From Terriglobia bacterium (GTDB taxonomy: Bacteria; Acidobacteriota; Terriglobia; Acidiferrales; UBA7541), in contig JAIQEW010000008.1 of NCBI GenBank assembly GCA_020073605.1, positions 62,001 through 126,000 on the forward strand: a stretch of 64,000 bases of DNA, read 5' to 3'. How positions within the stretch are numbered: the first letter of the stretch is position 1; every line of letters begins with the position of its first letter. Positions 47,190 to 55,243 of the stretch are shown here, piece after piece. The position numbers and the translations under genes are program-made. Below the pieces are notes generated by a model, which was given only the letters and a program-made list of their open reading frames with translations, was not told the origin of the DNA and ran no database searches.

Positions 47190-48422
47190 CTACTTCGCCG
47201 CATCAGACTTCACGAGCGCAAGAATTTCCTTCTCCGTCAGGACGGACGCGGATTGCTTCGCCGCCGCGAGAATCCGCTCCACGATTTCATCCGTCGCGGC
47301 GATGCCGTGCTTCCCGAGCCAGAAGACGACATTCGAGCGCCCGCTCATCGGCCCAATCTCGATAATCTGCTCGAGGCCGAAGAGGTGCGCCGGCACGCCG
47401 CTGTAGATCGCGTCGGCAAGCTCGACGTCGTTTCTCTTGTACGCCTTCGCGATGGCCGCGGCGTGCACTCCGGTCTGCGTGCGGAACGCATCGCGGCCCA
47501 CCACCGGATAATTCGGCGGAATCACGGTGCCCGTCGCCCGCGCCACCGTCTCCGAATATTTCTTGAGCTGCGAAAGGTCGCGGTCGATCACGCCAAGCAA
47601 CCGCAGATTCACGAGCATCACTTCCATCGGCGTGTTGCCCACGCGCTCGCCGAGCGCCAGCGCCACCGCGTGCACTTGATCGGCCCCCGCTGCGATCGCC
47701 GCGATCGAATTCGCCACGGCCAGTCCGCGGTCGTTGTGGCCGTGCCAATCGACGCGGATCTTTTCTCCCGAAGGCTTCACGATTTCATCGATCGCGAACT
47801 TCACCAGGTTGTACGCACCGCGCGGCGTCGCGTGCCCCACCGTGTCGCACAGGACGATCGCGCGAGCCCCCGCGCGAATCGCCGTCGAATAGAGCGCGAC
47901 GATCGTCGGCGGATCGGTGCGAATCGTGTCCTCGGTCACGTACATCGCGGGCAGCCCAGCGGACACCGCCTGCTTCACGGCTTCTTCGGTCGTGCGCTTC
48001 AGGTGATCGAGGTCCCAACCCTCCACCAGCCGCCGGATCGGGCTCGACCCGAGAAACATCGCCGCTTCCATCGGCTGCCCGACGCGCTCGCAGATATCGA
48101 TCATCGCCCGGATGTCGTCCTTGTGCGTGCGTCCGCTCACATGCGGACGAATCTTCATCCGCGATCCCAGAATCTCCCGCGCGAGCGCCTCTGCGTCGGC
48201 AAAGGCTCGCGGCCCGGCAGCGGGAAGACCGACGTTGACGCTGTCGATTCCGAGCGCTTCCATCAGATGAACGATTTCGATCTTTTCGCCGATCGAAGGA
48301 TTGCGCACCGACGGATTCTGCAATCCGTCCCGCAGCGTCTCGTCATTGAGCAGCACGCGACGCCCGGCCGGAATTTCCGGCCCGGCGTACGTGTTCCAAT
48401 CGTGGATAAGTTCTTGGGCCAT
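47190..48422 (-). CDS. LeuA/homocitrate-synthase-type acyltransferase
   Basis: The 410-residue protein belongs to the HMGL-like alpha-keto-acid synthase family. It has RVLLNDETLRDGLQNPSV with the divalent-metal Asp, VDWHGHNDRGLAVANSIAA and the conserved HxH metal ligands, plus the GERVGNTPMEVMLVNLRLLG segment. It lacks the C-terminal LeuA regulatory domain (leucine feedback). 2-isopropylmalate synthase, homocitrate synthase and citramalate synthase are all possible; leuCD 8 kb away favour the first, which is inference. It is followed by no linked leucine gene. Confidence 0.85.
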   Translation of the reverse strand: MAQELIHDWNTYAGPEIPAGRRVLLNDETLRDGLQNPSVRNPSIGEKIEIVHLMEALGIDSVNVGLPAAGPRAFADAEALAREILGSRMKIRPHVSGRTHKDDIRAMIDICERVGQPMEAAMFLGSSPIRRLVEGWDLDHLKRTTEEAVKQAVSAGLPAMYVTEDTIRTDPPTIVALYSTAIRAGARAIVLCDTVGHATPRGAYNLVKFAIDEIVKPSGEKIRVDWHGHNDRGLAVANSIAAIAAGADQVHAVALALGERVGNTPMEVMLVNLRLLGVIDRDLSQLKKYSETVARATGTVIPPNYPVVGRDAFRTQTGVHAAAIAKAYKRNDVELADAIYSGVPAHLFGLEQIIEIGPMSGRSNVVFWLGKHGIAATDEIVERILAAAKQSASVLTEKEILALVKSDAAK

Positions 48423-48450
48423 CTCCGGCGAGTGTACCTGATTTCAGATG

Positions 48451-49263
48451 CTAGGAATCAGCGGCGCGGCGGCGCGAGCCGAACGACGCGAGCGAATCCG
48501 TGGGATCTGGAAATTCGAGCGAAACAAGGTAAAGCCCCTCGGCGGGAACCGTCGGCCCGGAACGCGACCGGTCACGCAGCTCGAATAATCCCGGAATATC
48601 TCCCGGCGCGAGCCTTCCCTTCCCGACATCTAGCAGCGTCCCGACAATCTTGCGGACCATATACCGAAGAAACGACTTCCCGCGGACCACATAGGCAATC
48701 TCTTCGCGATCCGGCTCGCGCACGATTTCCGACGTAAAAATCTCGCGGACCATGTTCCGGTCGCGGTCGTCCTCTTCCGAGCCGGACGATGCCGCGAACG
48801 AAGAGAAATCGTGCTCGCCTTCGAATTGCCGCGCCGCCTCAGCCATCGCGCCCTCATCGAGCGGCCAGGGATAGTGCAGCGCGCGGCGATGCTCGAACGG
48901 CGGCAGCACGCGCCCCCGAAAAATACGATAGCGGTATGTCTTCGCCTGCGATAGCCAGCGCGCGTGAAACTCGTGCCCCATTTCCTCTGCGGCAACGATG
49001 CGGATCGCGGGCGGCAGCAGCGCGTTGAGCGCGCGCTGAAATTCGGTGGCGGATAGCGCGGACTGCGTCTTGAAGTGCGCCACCTGACCGAGCGCGTGGA
49101 CCCCCGTGTCGGTCCGGCTCGCCCCGTGGACCACGACCTTTTCCTGCGTGATCTTCCGCGCGGCCTCGTTCAGCAGTCCTTGAATCGTCGGCAGACCGGG
49201 CTGCAATTGCCAGCCGTGAAAATCCGCCCCGTCGTATGAAATTGTCAGCTTGATGTTGCGCAT
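48451..49263 (-). CDS. truA: tRNA pseudouridine(38-40) synthase
   Basis: TruA pseudouridylates positions 38-40 of tRNA anticodon arms. The 270-residue product has YDGADFHGWQLQP, the catalytic Asp in SRTDTGVHALGQVAHF, WLSQAKTYRYRIFRG and FLRYMVRKIVGTLLDVG. ATG at 49263 begins the typical MRNIKLTISYDG. It stands 75 bases downstream (minus-strand sense) of a strong hairpin terminator whose upstream region may encode a structured RNA. The short tail after FPDPTDSLA is normal. Confidence 0.96.
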   Translation of the reverse strand: MRNIKLTISYDGADFHGWQLQPGLPTIQGLLNEAARKITQEKVVVHGASRTDTGVHALGQVAHFKTQSALSATEFQRALNALLPPAIRIVAAEEMGHEFHARWLSQAKTYRYRIFRGRVLPPFEHRRALHYPWPLDEGAMAEAARQFEGEHDFSSFAASSGSEEDDRDRNMVREIFTSEIVREPDREEIAYVVRGKSFLRYMVRKIVGTLLDVGKGRLAPGDIPGLFELRDRSRSGPTVPAEGLYLVSLEFPDPTDSLASFGSRRRAADS

Positions 49264-49337
49264 GCGCCTGACGCCATTATCGCACGGCGCGGATTTGCGG
49301 CGGAATCGGGGGTGAAATTGGCGGGCGGATCGTCAGC

Positions 49338-49378
49338 AGAAAAGAAGAGGGGGCCCCAGCTTGGGATCCAGGGCCCCC
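49338..49378 (-). terminator. Rho-independent terminator ending an orphan minus-strand transcript
   Basis: On the minus strand, GGGGGCCC and GGGCCCCC (49349-49356 paired with 49371-49378) form an 8-bp stem, followed by TCTTCTTTTCT, a good U-tract (49338-49348). The plus-strand side has no T-run. No protein gene ends just upstream on the minus strand, so it closes a non-coding transcript or a truA leader. Confidence 0.7.
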
Positions 49379-49660
49379 AAAGGCCGCGCTCCTTTGGTCC
49401 GGCCTAGGCGTGACCGAACCATGGGGTCATCCATCCTAGCTTCCCTCTCAGAGGCAGGTGGGAACGACCTGCGCCATCTTGTGAACGGGCCCCTTCCTCC
49501 CCATTCACTCAACAACGCCGATCGTGTAGGAACGCGACCCGCACTCTCCCTTATGCAAGTCGATTGCCCATCTCTTGTGCCGCTTGCTCCGCGGACGCTT
49601 CCATTTTTCAACAACTTGCAGCCTCCGAATCCTCCGCAGCCTGCTCTTCAGGTTCAAATC
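49338..49660 (-). ncRNA. Candidate structured RNA of unknown family
   Basis: No convincing protein is encoded between truA and the TlpA-like gene. On the minus strand a chain of helices precedes a strong terminator: GCAAGTTG/CGACTTGC (49612-49619 with 49555-49562) enclosing CCGC/GCGG (49591-49594 with 49580-49583); a nine-pair stem GTGAATGGG/CCCGTTCAC (49500-49508 with 49481-49489, one G-U); GCAGGT/ACCTGC (49467-49472 with 49454-49459); CTAGG/CCTAG (49435-49439 with 49404-49408) around TGACC/GGTCA (49425-49429 with 49411-49415); and CCAAAGG/CCTTTGG (49391-49397 with 49377-49383). The 5' end is uncertain. Motifs of tmRNA, RNase P RNA and SRP RNA were sought and not found. 6S RNA or a truA leader element are possible but unproven. 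Confidence 0.45.
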
Positions 49661-49803
49661 GGGAAGCAGTGTCCCGCAATGGCGCCGCTCCGAATCTGCC
49701 GTCCCGAAGCATCCTCTTCTCGTTTCCATCGTCTATATCTACGAGCCCCCTCATTGTGCGGCGCGCTCGTCTGCCGCATAATGGGTCAAGTGGCGCGCAA
49801 AGC

Positions 49804-50712
49804 ATGAAAAAACCCCTCCTTCTCGTCGTGGCGGCGCTCGCAGCGCTCTTGGTGCTGGTGGCGGCGCTGGCGACCCCGCGTTCGGGGCATGTCGCCGCAG
49901 CCACTCGCGTGTCGCTCCCTCACAATTCACCAGTTGCAGCTAAGGCCCCACAGGACGAGGCGTCGGACGACGACCCACCCGCCGTCATCCGCTTCGCGAG
50001 CAATCCGTCGCCTGTGCCGCCGTTCCTGGTCAGCGATTTGGACGACAACGTCATCTCGACGGCAAGCTGGCACGGCAAGGTCGTCTTGCTGAACTTCTGG
50101 GCCACGTGGTGCCCTCCCTGCCGCGAGGAGATCCCGATGCTCATCGAGCTCGAGGGGCGCTACAAGGAGCGCTTGCAGGTGATCGGTGTTTCAGAAGACG
50201 ACGCGCCGCCCGAGGAAGTACGCGCGTTCGCCCAGAACATGGGAATCAACTATCCCATCGTGATGGGCAACAATGAAATTTCGGCGGAATACGGCGGCGT
50301 CGAAGCTCTGCCGACTTCCTTTGTCGTGAACCCGGACGGCCGCATCGTCCAGAAGCACGTGGGCCTCTTCCCGATCGAGGTGTACGACCGCGAGATCCGC
50401 GCCCTGCTCGGCATGCCTATCAACGTGCCGATCGAAACGTTCGAGGACACCGGGCAAATCTTCCTGAAGAACGCCGCGCTCGCCACGTCGCTTCCCGGCG
50501 TCGAATTCCGCGGACTTACCGCGAAGCAGAAGCGCGCGGCGTTGAAGCGCATGAATTCCGAGAACTGCGCCTGCGGCTGCAAGATGACGATTGCGCAATG
50601 CCGCATCAACGATCCCTCATGCTCCACCAGCCAGAAGCTCGCAACGGAGATCGTGCACGAAATCCGTTCCCGCGGCCCCGCATCCCCCTCCGCTGCCACC
50701 GCCGCCCGATAG
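49804..50712 (+). CDS. TlpA-family thiol-disulfide protein with Cys-rich tail
   Basis: The 302-residue protein has a signal/anchor (about residues 3-24), a TlpA thioredoxin domain (about 62-200) with NFWATWCPPCREEIPML (CxxC) and ALPTSFVVNPDG, and a C-terminal extension of about 100 residues with a cysteine cluster ENCACGCKMTIAQCRINDPSC. That cluster suggests metal binding, and it is not part of the usual TlpA fold. ATG at 49804 was chosen because the longer upstream frame reads non-coding sequence, including the minus-strand RNA candidate. It is probably periplasmic and might handle copper or thiols. Confidence 0.86.
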   Translation: MKKPLLLVVAALAALLVLVAALATPRSGHVAAATRVSLPHNSPVAAKAPQDEASDDDPPAVIRFASNPSPVPPFLVSDLDDNVISTASWHGKVVLLNFWATWCPPCREEIPMLIELEGRYKERLQVIGVSEDDAPPEEVRAFAQNMGINYPIVMGNNEISAEYGGVEALPTSFVVNPDGRIVQKHVGLFPIEVYDREIRALLGMPINVPIETFEDTGQIFLKNAALATSLPGVEFRGLTAKQKRAALKRMNSENCACGCKMTIAQCRINDPSCSTSQKLATEIVHEIRSRGPASPSAATAAR

Positions 50713-50789
50713 CCCTCAGCGCCTGGTTTCGATTTTTCCGGCAAGCCAAATCGCCGCACGAATCACAGCTACTATTGTGGGAACTTGCC

Positions 50790-50828
50790 GGGTGGGAAAA
50801 CTCACCCAGCTCGCAGCGCCCGCTGCGA
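50790..50828. other. Two hairpins between convergent genes
   Basis: GGGTG (50790-50794) pairs with CACCC (50803-50807), and TCGCAGCG (50811-50818) pairs with CGCTGCGA (50821-50828). They lie between the convergent TlpA and small secreted protein genes. There is no T-tract, so a terminator function is uncertain. Confidence 0.4.
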
Positions 50829-50867
50829 GGGACAGGCGCCGCAAGCTGGGCCGAGATGGATGGCTTA

Positions 50868-51158
50868 CTAGCGGTCGTACTTGAGGCAGGTCTCGAGTTG
50901 ACCGATGGCGGCATCAACAGCATGGATCGCCTCCACGCGGTGCCCGCCGAAATCGTGGGCTGCGTGGTTCAAGTGTTCTCGTGCACGGCGAAGCGACGCG
51001 ATGGCCTCGCGGATTTCGGGATGCGGTTCAGGCGCGGCAGCGGGGTGAGCCGCAGGCTGCGGCTTTGGAGCGGGCGGAGCCGCGGGAACCGCGACCGGAA
51101 ATGCCAGTGCGAAAACCAGCGCGACAATCGCAAGGATGCCGATGACCGATTTCTTCAT
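50868..51158 (-). CDS. Small exported protein, unknown
   Basis: The 96-residue product has a signal peptide (MKKSVIGILAIVALVFALAF), a Pro/Ala-rich linker and a helical region with HPEIREAIASLRRAREHLNH and AIHAVDAAIGQLETCL. The helical pattern resembles small periplasmic helical proteins of unknown role. ATG at 51158 has AAGGGACG upstream. No known family was assigned. Confidence 0.72.
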   Translation of the reverse strand: MKKSVIGILAIVALVFALAFPVAVPAAPPAPKPQPAAHPAAAPEPHPEIREAIASLRRAREHLNHAAHDFGGHRVEAIHAVDAAIGQLETCLKYDR

Positions 51159-51341
51159 GTAACGTCCCTTCTGCTCCGGATAGGCCCGGAGCCGCACGAA
51201 ATCTTGAGTCTTCTCTGGCGTGCGGGCTGGGCGCTGCACGCCGGAGCATCCCGATGGTATCGCCCCGCCATGATTCGCAAGCGGCGCGATTCGGCGCCTG
51301 TCGTCAAAGAATCAAGCATCCCAAGCCGGTCGGTTTTCGTA

Positions 51342-51410
51342 GCACAGCCAATCCTGGCTGTGCGCGTAAGCCCGGGCACAGGGTAGTTGCACAGCGAGGA
51401 CTCGCCGTGC
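51342..51410. repeat. Two GCACAG-type palindromes
   Basis: GCACAGCCA (51342-51350) pairs with TGGCTGTGC (51355-51363), and GCACAGCGAG (51389-51398) pairs with CTCGCCGTGC (51401-51410) with one mismatch. The first is preceded by TTTTCGTA, as in the copy at 58917-58938 (TTTTCGTG before GCACAGAC/GTCTGTGC). Outer GCACAG/CTGTGC arms are shared while inner stems differ and still pair. Confidence 0.6.
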
Positions 51411-51544
51411 CACATGCAAACTGAGTCGGTACCCTAGTCGTCAGAGTATTGACGTCCCCCAGCACATCGGATAGTCTCCTGCGCGCTTAGTCGATTCCAA
51501 CGCATCGCAATCAACTGCATGCATCGCAGAGGGACGCAAGCCGC
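51411..51544. other. Upstream region of the NAD-dependent epimerase-like gene
   Basis: The stretch contains no recognised gene. It lies between the palindromes and the plus-strand epimerase-like gene. No confident promoter was assigned. Confidence 0.4.
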
Positions 51545-52195
51545 ATGACTCGTCACCGCGTGTTCGTCACGGGCGCCACCGGCTACATGGGGCGGCACCT
51601 GATTCCGGAACTTCTTCGCGCCGGGCATGAAGTGCGCGCTCTCGCGCGGCCCGGTTCGGAGGGCAAGCTGCCCCCCGGATGCGAGCTTGTTTCCGGCAAC
51701 GCGCTCGACGCGAAATCCTATGCCGAAAAAGTCTCGCCCTGCGACACGCTCGTCCATCTTATCGGCGTATCCCATCCGAGCCCGGCGAAGGCCAGGCAAT
51801 TCCGCGAAATCGACCTGAAGTCGGCGGTCGAAGCCGTTGCGGCGGCGAAAGCGGCGGGAGTGCAGCACCTCGTGTACGTCAGTGTCGCGCAGCCCGCGCC
51901 AGTGATGAAAGCTTACCTCGCCGCTCGCGCCGAAGCAGAAGCGCTGATTCGCTCAAGCGGCCTGAACGCCACGTTTCTGCGCCCGTGGTACGTGCTGGGG
52001 CCGGGCCATCGCTGGCCGGTCGTCCTCATTCCCTTCTACTGGCTGTTCGAGCGCATTCCCGTGACCCGCGAGAGCGCACTCCGCCTTGGCTTGGTTTCAA
52101 CGAAGCAGATGATCGCCGCTCTACGCGGAGCAGTCGAAAATCCCGCCCACGGCGTGCGAGTCGTCGGCGTCCCCGACATTCGTCGTGCCACGTAG
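51545..52195 (+). CDS. NAD(P)-binding epimerase-like protein
   Basis: The 216-residue product has the Rossmann motif VFVTGATGYMGRHLIPELLRAG and an atypical SDR pattern (LVHLIGVSHPSPAKARQFREID, LVYVSVAQPAP, and LRPWYVLGPGHRW). The active-site YxxxK is not clear; the protein resembles NAD(P)-binding subunits of complex I assembly or NmrA-like regulators. ATG at 51545 is preceded by no strong Shine-Dalgarno. It is convergent with a membrane protein gene. Confidence 0.83.
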   Translation: MTRHRVFVTGATGYMGRHLIPELLRAGHEVRALARPGSEGKLPPGCELVSGNALDAKSYAEKVSPCDTLVHLIGVSHPSPAKARQFREIDLKSAVEAVAAAKAAGVQHLVYVSVAQPAPVMKAYLAARAEAEALIRSSGLNATFLRPWYVLGPGHRWPVVLIPFYWLFERIPVTRESALRLGLVSTKQMIAALRGAVENPAHGVRVVGVPDIRRAT

Positions 52196-52224
52196 GCCCA
52201 CCCTTTCAGGATACGAACCCGGCT

Positions 52225-52707
52225 TCACTGGCGGAATGCCGGCACGTCCCTGACAGATCGCAACAGCATCAAGACGTGAGTCACGATGATCACGGGCACC
52301 ACGAAAGTTGGCAACAGAATGAGCGGAAATTGATCGAGTTGGTGCATCGACCCGGGAACAGCCATCTCGGACCGCGCCGCCGTCACAACCACCGCCACGA
52401 TATCCGCAAGGCCCAGCAGATTCCACGCGACAATTGCGGGTCGGAAGCGGACGGCAAACAGCAGCGCGAGCGCAATCGTCGCCACGATGATGTCGCCGAT
52501 GCCTCCGCGGACTGCGAAGTCGTAAGGCAACTCATGCCGCGAATACAGGTAGAGAAAGTAAATCCCCACGAACCGGGTCAAATGGAATGCGATCAGCCGG
52601 CGGATATCGACACGGAACGCCCATTCGCGAAGAGGGCGCACAATCGCAAGCGCCAGTCCCAGCGCGGCTGCGATGGACAGAATCGCTTTTGGGTACCACG
52701 GCACCAT
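52225..52707 (-). CDS. Membrane protein, unknown
   Basis: The 160-residue protein has four or five hydrophobic segments (about residues 8-22, 45-60, 70-90, 95-112, 130-150). No family was recognised. It lies 12 bases after the outer-membrane protein gene in the same direction, so the two may share a transcript and function. Confidence 0.72.
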   Translation of the reverse strand: MVPWYPKAILSIAAALGLALAIVRPLREWAFRVDIRRLIAFHLTRFVGIYFLYLYSRHELPYDFAVRGGIGDIIVATIALALLFAVRFRPAIVAWNLLGLADIVAVVVTAARSEMAVPGSMHQLDQFPLILLPTFVVPVIIVTHVLMLLRSVRDVPAFRQ

Positions 52708-52719
52708 ACGACCCTCACA

Positions 52720-53511
52720 CTACCAGAGCCGATGCGGGAGCAGGTACGTGAAACCCGCAAAAGCTTCCCACTGCGTCGAAGTATGCGTCAGCCCCCGATC
52801 GAATCCGATATCGAGCACGAGCGTCTTCCGCGCGGCGTAGGACATGGCCCACAAGTTCCCGACGGCGTTGCTCCGAAGAAACGGCTGCGTGAAGTGATAG
52901 ATTTCGCCTGAAAGCCCGAACCTTCCCACGATCGGATGTGAAATCGAAAGCGTTTGTCCGAATTGCGCGCGGCGCACCGGCCCTTCGGTGACTTCGTTGA
53001 AGAGCGCATTCGTGTCGTAGTGAAATCCCTTCACGTCGGCGCTGGCGAGAAGCAACACAGAGTTGGCCGGGCTTCCGATATCGAGGTCCGGCGTGTCTCC
53101 GCCGTAGACGGAGTGGAAATAGCTGACCGCCACTGTCGGCTTCGCCGCTTCTCCCCGCAAAACCACCGCCTGCGCCCCTAGCGCGACGCCGCTCGTGCCG
53201 GAACCTGCGATCTCGCCATCCGTGAAGTGGGTGAACGGTTGAGTCGAGGCGATGAGCTGCAGGCGGGGAGCGACCACCAGCTTGATCACTTCGTTGAAGT
53301 TGTACCACGTCGAAAATTCCGGAGAATCCGTCGCGCCGATGATGCCCGTTTCAAATTGCAAATAGCCGACCGGCGTCAGCGTGGCGGGAGTCGAAACGGT
53401 TGGCCGGCCGGGATTCGCCGCAGGCTCATCAGGACTTGCCGACTGCGCCACGATGGAGGCAACGAAAGGACTCAGGAGCACTGCACCCAGGACAATCGCG
53501 ACCCGCCTCAT
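52720..53511 (-). CDS. Outer-membrane beta-barrel protein
   Basis: The 263-residue product has a signal peptide (about 1-22) and alternating beta-strand pattern with aromatic girdles, such as VGYLQFETGIIGATDSPEFS, LVVAPRLQLIASTQPF and SYAARKTLVLDIGFDRGLT, ending YLLPHRLW with a terminal Trp. This resembles outer-membrane channels of the phenol-degradation MetA/transporter type. It precedes a membrane protein gene by 12 bases. Confidence 0.78.
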   Translation of the reverse strand: MRRVAIVLGAVLLSPFVASIVAQSASPDEPAANPGRPTVSTPATLTPVGYLQFETGIIGATDSPEFSTWYNFNEVIKLVVAPRLQLIASTQPFTHFTDGEIAGSGTSGVALGAQAVVLRGEAAKPTVAVSYFHSVYGGDTPDLDIGSPANSVLLLASADVKGFHYDTNALFNEVTEGPVRRAQFGQTLSISHPIVGRFGLSGEIYHFTQPFLRSNAVGNLWAMSYAARKTLVLDIGFDRGLTHTSTQWEAFAGFTYLLPHRLW

Positions 53512-53587
53512 TGGTGGGCGATTCTACCATCACGAGCCGCCGCAAAACGAAGACCCGCGAAAGCGGCGGCGAGGTGTCTGAGAATTT

Positions 53588-54232
53588 CTACCGCGGCTTC
53601 AGGAGTGCGGGATCGAGAATGGGGATGAGCGAGACAAAGTCCCGCATCAGCAGGTTTCTGAGTTCGCCGAATTCCTCGCTCCGCAGCGACGGGGCGAAAC
53701 ACGGAGGCACCTTGCGATGCGTGAGGGCGCCCGGCGAATCGAGCCCGAGGCACCGCAAAAAGCTCGCGAGATAGAGCGCCTCAGGACTCCACGTGTGCGG
53801 CTCGTCCAACGGAACGGGCTGGCCGTCGAGGGCGCCGCCGGGATCTGATCCATTGCCCGCCAGGAGATCGCCGCCTTCGTCGAGGCCCTGCAAAACCGAC
53901 CACATGTAAATCAGCACTCGCAGGCGGTGCGTGCCCAGGACGACAGCGGAGTCCTCGAGTTTCGGAGCGGATTCTTCCGGCGAAAGCGCGAGCGAGGCGA
54001 CTAGTCGTTGCACGAGTGCTTCGAGATCGGGCTGCGCGCGGATCTCTTCAGCCACGCGCGCGAGATCGACCACTTCTGCGTCGAGCAAGCTGGTCAGCCG
54101 GCGTAGGGACGCGCGAGCGTCGGCCGCTTTTTTTGTGTGAGATTCATGGCCGGGATCGCGGCCGCCCTTCGGGTCGGCTGCTGCGCTCTTGAGAGTCGAA
54201 CCGCGAGACCGCTCCTGAGATGCGGAGGACAT
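53588..54232 (-). CDS. HDOD-like protein, shortened
   Basis: The 214-residue product has the core pattern of HDOD domains (LARVAEEIRAQPDLEALVQRLVASLALS, then LGTHRLRVLIYMWSVLQ), but only about half of a usual HDOD fold. The C-terminal half has LYLASFLRCLGLDSPG and is not matched to a family. HDOD proteins act in signalling in c-di-GMP and motility regulation. It follows the FliA-type sigma gene by 135 bases in the same direction. It may be a degenerate regulator. Confidence 0.62.
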   Translation of the reverse strand: MSSASQERSRGSTLKSAAADPKGGRDPGHESHTKKAADARASLRRLTSLLDAEVVDLARVAEEIRAQPDLEALVQRLVASLALSPEESAPKLEDSAVVLGTHRLRVLIYMWSVLQGLDEGGDLLAGNGSDPGGALDGQPVPLDEPHTWSPEALYLASFLRCLGLDSPGALTHRKVPPCFAPSLRSEEFGELRNLLMRDFVSLIPILDPALLKPR

Positions 54233-54367
54233 GCAAACTCCGGGGCCGGATAAGTTGCTGCAACCAACTTATCGGCTGTGGCGGGGCGCTCTTTAGGCGG
54301 AACAGGGTGGACGCAGTTCGTGCTTCGAAACGTCCTGTGGACGAAACAACTTGTGGATGTGCCGGGT

Positions 54368-55180
54368 TCAGGCCGTTTTCCACGCTGCCGTTGCGGCGTA
54401 CGGCTTTCCGCGCGTCAGGTTGGCCACGCGATGCAGGCCGGGCTTCGATGGCGGCGTTTTCGCCAGCAGTTGCGGCAATCGCAAGCGCAGCCGCAGCAGC
54501 GCCGACGTGTGGATCTGCGAAACCCGCGACTCTCCGATGCGCAGCAGTGTGCCAACCTCTTTCATTGTGAGCTCTTCGAAGTGGTACAGCGCCAGCACCT
54601 CGCGCTCGCGGTCCGGCAGTTCGCCGATCGCTTTCTCGAGCAAGGTCTTGATTTCCGACCGCAGCGCCTGATGATACGGGTCCTCGTCCTCGGAGCCGGC
54701 GCGAGCGGGGATCGTCTCCTCGCCGCCCGATTCGTCCGTTTCCGCTTGCAGGCTTCCGATGTCCAGGCCGCGCAGATCGCCGCGAAGCTGCTGAAGACTT
54801 TCGAGGCTCACCTGAAGCTCCGCTGCGATTTCCGTCTCGCTCGGATCGCGCCCCAGCCGTGCCTTGCACTGCAAAATGGCCTGCTCGAGGCGCCGGGCCT
54901 GCCGGCGCAGCGTGCGCGGTCCCCAGTCGATCAAACGCAGGCTATCGAGGATCGCGCCCCGAATGCGAAACTCGGCGTAGTGCTTGAGCTGAACGTTCTT
55001 GCTCGGATCGTATTTCCGCACGGCGTCCATGAGGCCGAGAATGCCGGCGTGCACCAGATCCTCGAGAAGCACCTGTTGAGGCAGCCGCCCGTGGATCCTG
55101 CGGGCGACGTGCTGCACCTGCGGAAGGTGCTCGAGCAGAATTTTGTCGCGCTGCGCGTCGTCCAGCTCAGGGATCAGCAT
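54368..55180 (-). CDS. fliA: FliA-type (sigma-28) RNA polymerase sigma factor
   Basis: The 270-residue protein has sigma2 (LVHAGILGLMDAVRKYDPS, FRIRGAILDSLRLIDWGPRTLRRQARRLEQA), sigma3 (ARLGRDPSETEIAAELQVSLE) and sigma4 (IGELPDREREVLALYHFEELTMKEVG). This fits the FliA/WhiG group, which directs late flagellar or motility genes. ATG at 55180 gives MLIPELDDAQRD; a TTG just upstream is less likely. It lies downstream of a sigma-54 activator in the same direction. No flagellar structural genes are in the window, so the target regulon is unknown. Confidence 0.88.
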   Translation of the reverse strand: MLIPELDDAQRDKILLEHLPQVQHVARRIHGRLPQQVLLEDLVHAGILGLMDAVRKYDPSKNVQLKHYAEFRIRGAILDSLRLIDWGPRTLRRQARRLEQAILQCKARLGRDPSETEIAAELQVSLESLQQLRGDLRGLDIGSLQAETDESGGEETIPARAGSEDEDPYHQALRSEIKTLLEKAIGELPDREREVLALYHFEELTMKEVGTLLRIGESRVSQIHTSALLRLRLRLPQLLAKTPPSKPGLHRVANLTRGKPYAATAAWKTA

Positions 55181-55243
55181 GACGTGCGTCAAGCTGCAAG
55201 CGGAGTTCCAGGCGGCGCGTCCTGCGATTAAAATTCCCTAATC

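Noticed and set aside
47253-48737. 494-residue open frame on the plus strand over the LeuA-like gene and truA
   Set aside because: It crosses two real minus-strand genes and lacks motifs.
49338-49660. Assignment of the RNA candidate to RNase P RNA, tmRNA or SRP RNA
   Set aside because: The conserved GAGGAAAGTCCGGGC, TpsiC-arm and GGAAGGAAGCAGCC motifs of these RNAs were not found on either strand.
49505-49904. Minus-strand small open frames between truA and the TlpA gene
   Set aside because: They overlap one another and the structured region, have no family motif and end inside stems; the stretch fits RNA better than protein.
51411-51544. Possible tRNA-like loops before the epimerase-like gene
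   Set aside because: No cloverleaf with T-arm consensus could be drawn.
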